Shown piece after piece: positions 45,401 to 55,300 of a stretch of 64,000 nucleotides of DNA (position 1 is the first letter of the stretch; each line of letters starts with the position of its first letter). This DNA comes from Roseofilum reptotaenium CS-1145 (lineage in GTDB: Bacteria > Cyanobacteriota > Cyanobacteriia > Cyanobacteriales > Desertifilaceae). The translations under genes and the position numbers were made by a program. The notes beneath the pieces were generated by a model, which saw only the letters and a list, made by a program, of their open reading frames with translations, was not told where the DNA came from and made no database searches. Location: positions 1 to 64,000 of the forward strand of contig NZ_JAQMUE010000111.1 of NCBI RefSeq assembly GCF_028330985.1, read 5' to 3'.

Positions 45401-48366
45401 ATATCCGAGATGTATATCTCGGTTGTCAGCAAATTCAAGCCCATATTAATATGGTTCTCAATCATCCTGTTACCTGGATAGATTGGTTAGAGAAATATCA
45501 AGTTACCGTAACTTGGGCCCCAAATTTTGCTTATGGTTTGATTAATGCACAATCTGAAGCAATTGAGCAAGGTCATTGGGATTTATCTTCTGTGCGCCAT
45601 ATGATTAATGGGGGGGAAGCGATCGTTGATAAGACTGCACGACAGTTTATGCAATTACTGACTCCACACCAATTGATAAAAACAGCAATGAAACCAGCTT
45701 GGGGAATGTCAGAAACCAGTTCAGGAATCGTGTTTTCTAAGGATTATACTTGGGACGGAGAACGGGAAGATATGCCTTTTGTCGATCTAGGGCTTCCTAT
45801 TTCTGGAGTCTCTCTAAGAATTGTCAATGAGCAGAACAAACTCCTTGAAGAAGGGGAAATTGGTCAGATTCAAATTCAAGGGGTGACTGTCACTCAAGGG
45901 TATTATAACAATCGAGAGAAACAAGAAGAAGCATTTACTCCCGACAGTTGGTTTAAAACGGGAGATTTAGGTTTTCTTCAAGAGGGTCGGTTAACGATTA
46001 CGGGAAGACAGAAAGATGTGATTATTATTAATGGGATTAACTATTATAGTCATGAAATTGAAGCAGTTGTTGAAGAGTTGGAAGAGGTAGAAGTTTCCTA
46101 TACTGCCGCTTGTGGAGTTCGTCAACGCCAAGATGATAGCGATCGGTTAGCTGTGTTTTTTAGTCCTAAGAACTTGAGCGATTCAGAGAAAATACAACTG
46201 CTGAAAAAAATTCGGACTCAAGTGATCCAATCGATGGGAATTAATCCAGATTTTTTGATTCCAGTTCATTCAGAAACGATTCCGAAGACGGCTATTGGTA
46301 AAATTCAGCGATCGCAGTTAAAACAGCGTTTTGAAGCGGGAGAGTTTAAGCCGATCTTAAAACAGGTGGATTTGCTGCTTGAAAATCAGAACACACTACC
46401 CAATTGGTTTTATCGGCAAATTTGGCAACCCAAAGCAGTAGAAGGGGTTTATCTTCAGCCCCACAAGGGTTTAACACTCATCTTTTTTGAGGGTGAAGGA
46501 TTAGCCCGTGGGTTAGTAGAGCAATTGACGAAACATCATCAATCCTATATCCAAGTCATTGCCGGTTCTGAGTTTACTCAAATCGATGAACAGTGCTATT
46601 CTATTGCTCCGGATCGCCCAGAGCATTATCAGCAACTTCTGGAGTCTGTATCCATTCAGGATTGTCCGATTGCTCAAATCATTCACCTAGGGCAATATCA
46701 CACTCAAACCCAAGAAATTAGTAGCACGGAGGAATTGGAAGCAGCACAAGAGCAAGGATTATATAGCCTCTTGTTTCTCTCTCAAGCTCTGGAAAAAAAT
46801 GGAAATCTAGACCAGCCCCTACAGTTGTTTTGGGTCACAAGTTTGACTCAAAGGGTAGAGCCGAGCGATCGCATTGCTCCTGAAAAGGCAACCGTTTTAG
46901 GGTTGGTGAAAACTCTACCTCAAGAAATCCCTGGATTCGCTTGTCGCCATATCGATCTATCGGTAACCGACACTGAAGAGGAGCAGAAAACCGATTTGTG
47001 GCAAGAACTCTGTACAGTTTGTCCAGATGTGGAAATTGCGTATCGCCATGGCAAACGATATACTTCCGGTTTGCAAGTTGTCCCTTGGGACTGGGGAGAT
47101 AAACCTCAACTGCCCTTTAAACCCGGAGGCACTTATCTCCTCAGTGGTGGATTAGGTGGCATCGGGGTAAAAGTGGCTCAGTATCTTTTACGGACCTATC
47201 ATGCTCGACTCTTATTGGTGGGGCGCACCCCTTTACCATTACTAACCTCGGAAAAACAGGACACTTATCAACAGTTACAAACTTTGCCAGGAGAAGTCAT
47301 TTATCAGGCGGTTGATATTGCTCATGAGCAACAGGTACACCAAGCGGTTCATTCGGCGATCGCTCTATGGGGAAGTCCACTCGATGGCGTAATTCATCTG
47401 GCAGGAACCCTACAGGAAAAGCCTGTCTTATCCGAGACTCAAGCGAGTGTGGCTGAGGTGTTGCGTCCCAAAGTTTTAGGAACGTGGGTGTTACATCAAT
47501 TGGTTAAAGATCATCCAAAGAGTATATTTATTCACTTTGCTTCGGTGAATGGATTTTTAGGGGGATCGACGGTAGGCGCTTATGCTGCCGCAAATAGTTT
47601 TCAAGGGGCATTTAGCGAATATCAAAATGCCCAAACTCCCGTGCAAAGTTATGGCTTGGCCTGGAGTATGTGGGATGAAATCGGTATGAGTCAAGGCTAC
47701 CAGATGAAAGAGCTGAGTCAGGCAAAAGGATATTGTGCGATCGCCCCTTCTCAAGGACTGACCTCCCTGCTCGCCACCCTATCTCAACCTCCCGGCTATT
47801 GGTTTATTGGACTCGACTCCACCAAACCCTATATCCAGTATTTGCTCTCTAACTGCCAGAATTTACAACAGTTAACCGCCTATTTTACGTCCGGGGAAAA
47901 ATGGGCCGTCAATCCATGGCAAGATCTACAAGTGCGCGATCTCCTAGGAACCCTTACCCACTGTGAAGGCGTGCAACTCGAAGAAATGCCCTTAACAGAA
48001 ACCGGTGATATCGATCTCCGGCAACTGCTGGGGAGCAACTTGAATTCCAAAGACCCCCAAAATCAACAACCGCGCACCCCCACAGAACATCAACTGGTGC
48101 AAATCTTTGAAGCCGTCCTCAAGGTTTCTCCAGTCGGAATTTATGACAACTTCTTTGAATTAGGCGGCCATTCCCTACTGGCAACTCAGTTAGTCTCCCG
48201 TATCTGCCAAACCTTTGAAATTGATATTCCTTTAAACCTAGTCTTTCAAAGCTCCACTCTTCTGGAACTCGCTGAACGAATTGATGGCATTTGCACGTTA
48301 CTCGTCGATGCCCAAGTCAATCCCACTGAAGATTTACAACCCGGTGAAGAAGAAATCGAATTATAA
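42427..48366 (+). CDS. NRPS module 7: TubC docking-C-remnant A-acyl-adenylation-KR-PCP
   Basis: 1979 residues. Residues 1-55 fit a TubC N-terminal docking domain. The condensation domain is ~60-500, with HHIANDIWS at 190-198 (Gly of HHxxxDG is Ile). Residues ~530-690 are a leftover A-domain C-terminus (see separate entry). A complete acyl-adenylating domain spans ~775-1305 with LTSGSTGKPKG at ~939 and the LDHVVGLVMF and DVYLGCQQ segments known to me from AerA/McyG-type loading domains, which lack the amino-binding Asp. KR has GGLGGIG at ~1575 and Tyr1719 (GAYAAANSF). PCP Ser1916. This fits activation of an alpha-keto acid and reduction to an alpha-hydroxy acid, which the C domain would link to the polyketide as an ester. 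The acidic C-terminus (GEEEIEL) could dock to the next NRPS. Confidence 0.85.
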   Translation: MNLVEFLQDLSIQGWKLWSDNGGLSYDAPGDRSIDAVLAQLKEHKDEILRLLQENPGILQVYPLSYSQQAMWFLWQLAPESHAFNSSLALRICSTVDVVALHQTCQTLLERYPIWRTIFPQRGQEPIQQVLEDRSIDFQPIKSSTLTEEQLKAQVIAAHQEAFELQQGPIVRVRLFTRAENDHVLLVTTHHIANDIWSIDILLQELPQIYQSIQEGVQETLPQIQYSYLDYVRWQRNLLASDRGEKLWNYWHQKLAGANGILPLPCDRPRPLQQTYNGTYHLFTLSEDLSAKLQELAQQESSTLYMVLLAAYQVLLYRYTQQDEILVGSLTSGRTQPEFAPIFGYFTNPVVMKANCAGYLSFRQFLAQVKQTVLEALAHQDFPFSLLVERLQDSRDPSRPPIFQTMFALHKLQQSQSFQNLMLGEDKTLNNWGGLAVKPFDIPMAEGQFDLTLEITKTESSLIGIQKYNTDLFDPETIVRMVGHFQVLLAGIITNPDCKLSQLPLLTETEKQDLININHDPAKNEGFDSSPIHILDAFGQRVPLGIEGELYTSDRSLSSEQSKSFDHPELGRLYSTGEWGKRSGNGTLERLGEVKRIVSVKGRRVNLQAVEEALHSLADIQQCSVCGDRQGELVAYIVPSNPLSLSSIELQIKSELPVELQPSVRIPVVALPYTQQGKIDTDRLAQLEAIDSELVEQWQEQLDKISSIEQVAVVIEPKKFAPPSLLHLWDLLPEDNLSISEPDASSASDRVSSSKNSHSRLNIPAMSEGGELQFPEKAPQNLSEALIQAAQNPSETGLIYLNADGSEERQSYTQLLHQAQCILAGLRQRGLKPQDKVIFQLENSQDFIPAFWGCVLGGFIPAPLSFPVNSDWSKLQNTLELLEFPLVLTTRNHSRTLEKWAQELKWSNVQVATLEDLQTGKAETDYYSSQLDELALLILTSGSTGKPKGVMLTHGNILSRSEGAKRCHEYSSKDVSLNWFPLDHVVGLVMFHIRDVYLGCQQIQAHINMVLNHPVTWIDWLEKYQVTVTWAPNFAYGLINAQSEAIEQGHWDLSSVRHMINGGEAIVDKTARQFMQLLTPHQLIKTAMKPAWGMSETSSGIVFSKDYTWDGEREDMPFVDLGLPISGVSLRIVNEQNKLLEEGEIGQIQIQGVTVTQGYYNNREKQEEAFTPDSWFKTGDLGFLQEGRLTITGRQKDVIIINGINYYSHEIEAVVEELEEVEVSYTAACGVRQRQDDSDRLAVFFSPKNLSDSEKIQLLKKIRTQVIQSMGINPDFLIPVHSETIPKTAIGKIQRSQLKQRFEAGEFKPILKQVDLLLENQNTLPNWFYRQIWQPKAVEGVYLQPHKGLTLIFFEGEGLARGLVEQLTKHHQSYIQVIAGSEFTQIDEQCYSIAPDRPEHYQQLLESVSIQDCPIAQIIHLGQYHTQTQEISSTEELEAAQEQGLYSLLFLSQALEKNGNLDQPLQLFWVTSLTQRVEPSDRIAPEKATVLGLVKTLPQEIPGFACRHIDLSVTDTEEEQKTDLWQELCTVCPDVEIAYRHGKRYTSGLQVVPWDWGDKPQLPFKPGGTYLLSGGLGGIGVKVAQYLLRTYHARLLLVGRTPLPLLTSEKQDTYQQLQTLPGEVIYQAVDIAHEQQVHQAVHSAIALWGSPLDGVIHLAGTLQEKPVLSETQASVAEVLRPKVLGTWVLHQLVKDHPKSIFIHFASVNGFLGGSTVGAYAAANSFQGAFSEYQNAQTPVQSYGLAWSMWDEIGMSQGYQMKELSQAKGYCAIAPSQGLTSLLATLSQPPGYWFIGLDSTKPYIQYLLSNCQNLQQLTAYFTSGEKWAVNPWQDLQVRDLLGTLTHCEGVQLEEMPLTETGDIDLRQLLGSNLNSKDPQNQQPRTPTEHQLVQIFEAVLKVSPVGIYDNFFELGGHSLLATQLVSRICQTFEIDIPLNLVFQSSTLLELAERIDGICTLLVDAQVNPTEDLQPGEEEIEL
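44010..44490 (+). other. Gutted adenylation-domain remnant inside NRPS module 7
   Basis: Between the C domain and the working adenylation domain lie ~160 residues that align by eye with the end of an amino-acid A domain: VPLGIEGELYTSD, LYSTGEWGK (for LYRTGDL), LERLGEVKRIVSVKGRRVNLQAVEEAL in consecutive parts (for LGRxDxQVKIRGxRIELxEIE) and TQQGKIDTDRL (for the A10 motif). Core motifs A1-A6, including the ATP loop, are absent. It cannot activate a substrate. Confidence 0.78.
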
Positions 48367-48411
48367 CTCGATTGAGATGATTTACTCCTGTTCAATGTAC
48401 GAAAAACAACC

Positions 48412-49305
48412 ATGAAAACTCTGAGCTTACCTCCCTTATCTAACAGCCTAGAAGAAGCCCGCACACACTTTGAAGAATTTGGCTTTGCCTTAATTGCTAA
48501 CGCCCTTTCCCCGGATGAAGTCAAAGAAGCCAAAGAACGTCTGATTGAACAAGCCAAAGCTGAACGAAAAGCCGGTGTTGCCATGATGGATAGTGGCGCA
48601 ACATTTAACCCCAATGGCCCCAATCAACGCGTCTGGAGCTTAATTACCAAAGGCGAAATTTTTCGCCGAATTGCCATCAAAGAGGCCCCTTTAAATCTGA
48701 TTCGAGATAGATTTGCCGCTACCAATGATGGCCCCATGCCAGAACCCTTTGCGGGTGAAGCTCTGTTATCTTCCTTGAGTGCCAATATTGCCTGTAAAGG
48801 AGGCTCCGCCATGCCCTTACATTTCGATCAGGGCTATTTACCGGTCACGCCCTATCCCATGGTGATTAACATGATGTGGATGCTCTCGGACTTCACCGAA
48901 GAGAATGGAGCCACCCTAATGGTTCCGGGTTCCCATAAACTCAAACCTCAGCAAGTGATGAAAGGACAAGCCATTCCTGTACCAGAAGAAGCTCCCGAAC
49001 CGATCCCTGCTGTTGCTCCTGCGGGGACAGCGATGGTATTTGATGGCCGACTGTGGCATGGCACGGGAGTCAACAAAACCGATGAACCCCGCTATGGGAT
49101 TTTGGCTTATTATTGTCGTCCCTTTATGCGTCAGCAAGAACATTTCTGGCTGACTCTCGACTGGGAAGAAGTCAATAGCTATGCTCCTGAATTAAAGGAA
49201 CTCTTAGGCTTAAAAATGTGGGGGCCCCTTGGTATGGCAGGGAATGGAAAAGATGGCACGGTTCAAGAGGTTGGCGCTCCTGTTATCCGAGAGATGCATC
49301 GGTAA
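48412..49305 (+). CDS. Phytanoyl-CoA dioxygenase (PhyH) family Fe(II)/2-oxoglutarate oxygenase
   Basis: A 297-residue non-haem iron oxygenase. The metal triad is visible as His137-x-Asp139 (LHFDQGY) and His216 (LWHGTGVN), and Arg227 (DEPRYGI) is placed to bind 2-oxoglutarate. Length is normal for the family. It lies between two NRPS genes on the same strand with gaps of 45 and 68 bases, so it is almost certainly a tailoring enzyme of this pathway, likely a hydroxylase of a carrier-bound or released intermediate. The hydroxylated position cannot be read from sequence. No clear Shine-Dalgarno precedes the ATG. Confidence 0.88.
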   Translation: MKTLSLPPLSNSLEEARTHFEEFGFALIANALSPDEVKEAKERLIEQAKAERKAGVAMMDSGATFNPNGPNQRVWSLITKGEIFRRIAIKEAPLNLIRDRFAATNDGPMPEPFAGEALLSSLSANIACKGGSAMPLHFDQGYLPVTPYPMVINMMWMLSDFTEENGATLMVPGSHKLKPQQVMKGQAIPVPEEAPEPIPAVAPAGTAMVFDGRLWHGTGVNKTDEPRYGILAYYCRPFMRQQEHFWLTLDWEEVNSYAPELKELLGLKMWGPLGMAGNGKDGTVQEVGAPVIREMHR

Positions 49306-49360
49306 TTCCCTGAAGTGAATCAGGGTTGGATCAATGAGTCATATTTGAGGTCATATTCTA

Positions 49361-49365
49361 GGGAG
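49361..49365 (+). promoter_or_regulatory. Shine-Dalgarno that sets the start of the terminal NRPS
   Basis: GGGAG lies eight bases before ATG 49374. The longer in-frame start at GTG 49365 would overlap this sequence and is less likely. Confidence 0.6.
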
Positions 49366-49373
49366 TGTCTGCG

Positions 49374-52300
49374 ATGAAACCTATCGATCAATTTCTGTCA
49401 GAACTGCGTGAATTGGGCGTTAAAGTGTGGGTTGAAGGCGAGAAACTGCGCTGTCGCGCTCCAGAAGGCGTGTTAACCCCAAGTATGCGAGGCACCTTGT
49501 CAGAGCGCAAAGCAGAGATTATCCGGTTTCTCAATCAAAGCTTAACTCCGGTTCAAACTCTACCCGCCATTTCTCCCATCCCTCATGATGGCAGTCCTCT
49601 CCCCCTTTCTTGGGCCCAAGAAAGACTCTGGATTCTTGACCAACTGGAAGGGAAGAGTTCTGTCTACAATGTGCCTGGAGCCTTCCGAATTACGGGAGAT
49701 CTTCAGGTTCCTATCCTAGAATCAGCTTTGGCGGAAATCATTCGCCGCCATGAAGTTCTACGGACTCGCTTTGAATCGCTAAATGGCACTCCAGTACAGG
49801 TTATTGACCCCCCAGTTGAGTTTGAACTTTCGATCCAAGATTGGCAACATCTCCCCCTAACCCAACAACAGGAGCAGTTAAACCGAGAAATTCGCCGTGA
49901 AGCTCAAGCTCCCTTTGATTTAGCAACTGGGCCTTTATTGCGCGTGAGTTTAGTTCGACTTTCAAGAACAGAGTCGGTGTTGCTGGCTAATTTGCACCAT
50001 ATTATCTGTGATGGTTGGTCAGTGGGTGTCTTGTTCCAAGAGTTATCCACACTCTATCAAGCGTATCTTCAGGGAGAACCCTCTCCTTTGCCTGAACTGC
50101 CGATTCAATATGCTGACTATAGCCAATGGCAGCGCACTTGGTTAAGTGGGGAAGTTCTGGAGACTCAATTGGGATATTGGCAACAAAAACTGGCTGATGC
50201 TCCTGGTTTATTACAATTGCCAACGGATAGACCTCGACCGGCAGTGCAAAGTTATCGGGGCGAACACCAAGTATTTACCTTGCCTCCCCATCTGACGGAA
50301 CCCTTGCAACAGCTCAGTCAAAAGGCAGGTGCAACGTTATTTATGACCCTATTGGCAGCGTTTTCCACACTGCTGTATCGATATAGTAGCCAAGATGATA
50401 TTTTAATCGGTTCGCCGATCGCCAATCGCGATCGCCAGGAAGTTGAACCTCTGATGGGGTGTTTTGTCAATACCTTAGTCTTGCGAACCCAGTTTCCAGA
50501 CGATATAACCTTTGAGCAATTGCTTACTCAAGTCCGGGAAGTCACTTTAGAAGCCTATACTCACCAAAATGTGCCATTTGAACAGGTGGTGGATGCGCTG
50601 CAACCGGAACGTAATTTGAGCCATTCCCCCCTATTTCAAGTGATGTTTGTATTGCAGAATGCTGGAGCCTTATCCTGTGAGTTACCAGGAGTGAGTTTTG
50701 AACGCTTAAGCTCCCAGATTGCCACCTCTCGATTTGACCTTACCCTCTCCATGGAGGAAACCGACCAAGGAATTTTAGGCTATTGGGAGTATGCTACCGA
50801 TTTGTTTGATGCTGCGACTATTGCCCGCATGGCAGGTCACTTGCAGGTACTATTAGAGGCGATCGCCGCTAACCCCCAACAGAAGATCGGCGAACTCCCC
50901 CTACTCACAGAAGCAGAACGCCATAAGTTACTTGTAGAGTGGAACAATACCACCACTGATTATCCTAGGGATAAATGTATTCATCAGTTATTTGAAGAAC
51001 AAGCTGAACGGACTCCTGATGCGATCGCTATTATCTTTGGACAAGAGCAGTTAACCTACCGAGCATTAAATCAGAAAGCTAATCAATTAGCTCGCTATCT
51101 GCAACGTTTAGGAGTACAACCTGAAGCACTGGTGGGAATTTGTGTTGAACGTTCCCTAGAGCTGATTGTGGGCATCTTAGCCATTCTCAAAGCGGGAGGA
51201 GCGTATGTACCTCTAGACCCCAATTATCCAGCAGAGCGTTTGAGTTATATGATAGCGGATGCCAACGTTCCGGTCTTAGTCACCACTCAGGATGGCTTAG
51301 AGAGGTTACCCGAACCTCAAGCGCAAGTGGTGTGTTTAGATAGGGATTGGGAGGCGATCGCTACACAAAGCCAAGAAAATTTACGCAATAAAATCAATAT
51401 CCAATCTCTAGCGTATATTATCTATACCTCCGGTTCCACAGGCAAACCTAAAGGGGTAATGATTCCTCATAAAGCTGTTGTACGCTTAGTAATAAAGACA
51501 AATTATTTACAACTGAAGGGGGGCGATCGGGTCGCTCACGCCTCTAATCCCTCTTTTGATGCTGCAACGTTTGAAATTTGGGGGGCACTCTTAAATAGAT
51601 CGACTTTGATTATTATCCCCAAAGACACGCTCATGACTCCGGAAAAATTGGCTGCTTGTCTATGGGAAGTCTCCATTGATCATCTTTTTATTACAACTGC
51701 CTTATTCAATCAAATTGCAAGACAAGTACCCACCCTCTTTAAATTTTTAAAGAGTTTACTGTTTGGTGGTGAAGCTGTCGATCCAACTTGGGTCAAACAA
51801 ATTTTAGACAAGGGTAGACCAGAACGGTTACTTCATGTATATGGCCCCACAGAAAATACAACATTTTCCAGTTGGTATTTAGTGGACAACGTTCCAGACG
51901 ATGCTACTAATTTACCAATTGGTTCTCCCTTATCAAATACTCAATTCTATGTTCTTGACTCTAATTTAACTCCTGTTCCTATTGGAGTACCAGGAGAACT
52001 ATATGTTGGAGGTGATGGTTTAGCGAGAGGTTACCTCAATCGACCTGAATTAACAGCAGAGAAATTTATCAACAACCCTTTTGATTCTGGAAACCAGACC
52101 AGTAAACTGTATAAAACTGGCGATTTAGTTCGCTATCTACCCGATGGCAACATTGAATTCCTCGGAAGAATAGACACTCAAGTGAAAATTCGCGGATTTC
52201 GCATCGAACTGGGAGAAATTGAAGCCATTTTATCCACTCATTCCCACGTCGAGCATGGTATTGTCATCCCACGAGAAGATACACCCAATAGCAAACGCTT

Positions 52301-55300
52301 AGTTGCCTATGTTGTGAGCGAAAATCCCGATCTTACTCCTCTAGATCTACGGCAATTCGTGCAAGATAAACTACCAGAGTATATGATACCTTCTGCATTT
52401 GTTATACTCGAAAAACTCCCCATTACCCCCAATGGGAAAGTAGATAGAAAAGCCTTACCTGCTCCAGATATTGAATTAACCAGAACAGAAGAATTCATTG
52501 CTCCTCAAAATAAAATAGAACAGACGTTAGCTGAAATTTGGCAAGACGTTTTAGGATTACAGCGAGTAAGCGTGAATGATAACTTTTTTGAAATTGGAGG
52601 AGATTCAATTATCAGCATTCAAATTGTTTCTCGCGCTCAACAAGCAGGCATTGGCTTGACTGCCAAGCAACTGTTTCAACATCAAACTATTGCACAACTC
52701 GCAACCGTTGCCAGTACACTACAACCATCCTCTGCTCAACAAAACCGTGTGACGGGTGAAGTTCCGCTTACTCCCATCCAGCATTGGTTCTTTGAGCAAA
52801 ATCTTGCTGAACCTCACCACTTTAACCAATCTTTTCTCCTCAAAGTCCCTGCTGATATTAACCCCCAGTTTCTATCCACAGCCATAGAAAAAATTGTAAA
52901 CCACCATGATGCTCTACGTTTGCGATTTTTTAAGAATGAAACAAGCTGGAAACAAATCAATAAGAACGTAGAAGAAATTATTCCATTTGAGAGAGTTGAT
53001 TTATCCTCAGTACCTCCCTCTGAACAAACCCGTGTTTTAGAAGACAATATTGCTCACCAACAGACGACCTTAAATCTGGCTGAAGGCCCTCTTATTAGAA
53101 GTCTCCTCTATCAAGTTGGAAAACAGACAGAAGGACGTTTACTGATTGTTGCCCATCACCTAGTTATCGATGGAGTTTCTTGGCGTATTGTATTAGAAGA
53201 TTTATCAGCCGTTTACCAACAACTAGAGAAGGGTGAACCCCTACAACTTCCTGCAAAAACCACAGCATTTCAAGATTGGTCAATTCATCTTTTAGAATAC
53301 AGCAAATCTCCCCATCTTCAATCGCAACTAAACTATTGGTTGACTCAATCTCAAGACTATAAACTACCTATCGATTATCCAGAAAACACCACTCACAATA
53401 CAGTTGGAAATACGGATAATATTTCCGTACAGCTAACTTCAGAAGAAACTCAAGCTCTCTTACAAGAAGTCCCCTCCGCTTATAATACCCAAATTAATGA
53501 TATCTTACTCACTACCTTAGTACAAACGTTCAAAAATTGGAGCGGACAATCAACTCTATTTCTAGACTTAGAAGGACATGGACGCGAAGAATTGTTTGCT
53601 GACATCGATTTATCTCGAACCGTGGGTTGGTTTACCAGTGTCTTTCCCATTATACTCCAACAACCTGTGGAAGATAATATAGGGGAAAATATTAAATCGA
53701 TTAAAGAACAACTACGAGCAATACCCCATCGTGGGATTGGCTACGGTATTTTACGTTATCTCAGCTCAGATCTAGAAATTAAGTCTGGACTTTCAGCTCT
53801 CCCACAACCTGAAATAAGCTTTAACTATTTAGGTCAATTTAATCCGAATGAATCTCAAAAGAATTCTTGGCAAGTCGCTTCAGAAGCCATGGGTTTAGTT
53901 CAAAGCCCTCATGGCAAGCGTCCCCATATATTAGATATTACAGGAATCGTCTTGAAGGATAAATTGCAAATTGATTGGACGTACTGTAATTATCTGCATC
54001 AACGATCAACCATCGAAACTTTAGCAGAAAATTATATCAATAACTTAAAAGCACTCATTCATCACTGCCAATCTCCAGAAACCGGTGGATATACTCCTTC
54101 AGATTTTCCTGCTGTTCAGTTCACACAGATTCAGTTAGATACCATTATCTCAGATATTCAACAAGAAAATCATAACCCAGTCAAGATAACTGCAATTTAT
54201 CCCCTTTCTCCCTCACAACAAGGAATGTTATTTGAGTCCTTATCCGCTTCAGAATCTGGAGTTCATATTGAACAGGTTGTTCTGAATTTAGAAGGAGATT
54301 TAGATATGCAAGCGTGGCAGAAAGCTTGGAAAAGTTTGATAGATAGACATGAGATTTTGAGGACTGGTTTTCTATGGAAAGATTATGATAAGCTCGCTCA
54401 GTTTGTTTTGCAAAGTGTACCTTATGAGTTACAAGTTGAGGATTGGAGAGCAGAAAAAGATATTCAAGAAAAGTTGGCTCAATATATTCGGATAAAGCAA
54501 GAGAAAGGCTTTAACTTAACCCAAGTTCCTCTTCTGGATTTATCTCTATTTCGATGGGAAGATAAAGCCTATTATTTTGTTTTCACAGTACACCATGTTT
54601 TGGTAGATGGATGGTCTTTAGGAGTCATATTCAAAGACCTATTAACACTCTATCAAGGATTGACTCAGGATTCTCATTTTTCCTTATCTCCTACCTATCC
54701 CTATCAAAACTATATCACGTGGTTATACAGTCAAGATTTGACTGAAGCTCAGGAATTTTGGCAAGAAAAATTACGAGGATTCACCCAACCTACTCCGTTA
54801 GGAAAAGAAGTTTCATCGGATGACTTTGCGCTTCCAGAACAACCATATGGTCGTCGAGTAATTAGTTTATCTGAGTCCTCTACAGAAGCTCTGAATCTTC
54901 TCGTCAAGAAAAATCGAGTTACTTTCAATATTCTGATTCAAGGAATTTGGGGATTATTGTTAAGTCGCTATAGTCATCAATTAGATATCGTTTTTGGGGC
55001 TTCTGTTTCGGGTCGTCCTCCAGAAATTTCTGGAATTGAGTCTATGGTTGGCTTATTGATTAATACTGTTCCAATTAGGTGTACTGTTATTCCCGATCTT
55101 CCTCTGTGGTCTTGGTTACAAGAACATCAACAACAACAATTTCAACAAAAATCCTATGAATATTGTTCTCAAGGCCAAATTCATTCCTGGAGTGAGATCT
55201 CCATGTCATCACGGTTGTATGACAGTATCCTAGTCTTTGAAAATTATCCAGTTGATGCCTCAATCAAAAATTTTTCAGGGTTTAAGATTAGCCTTAATCA

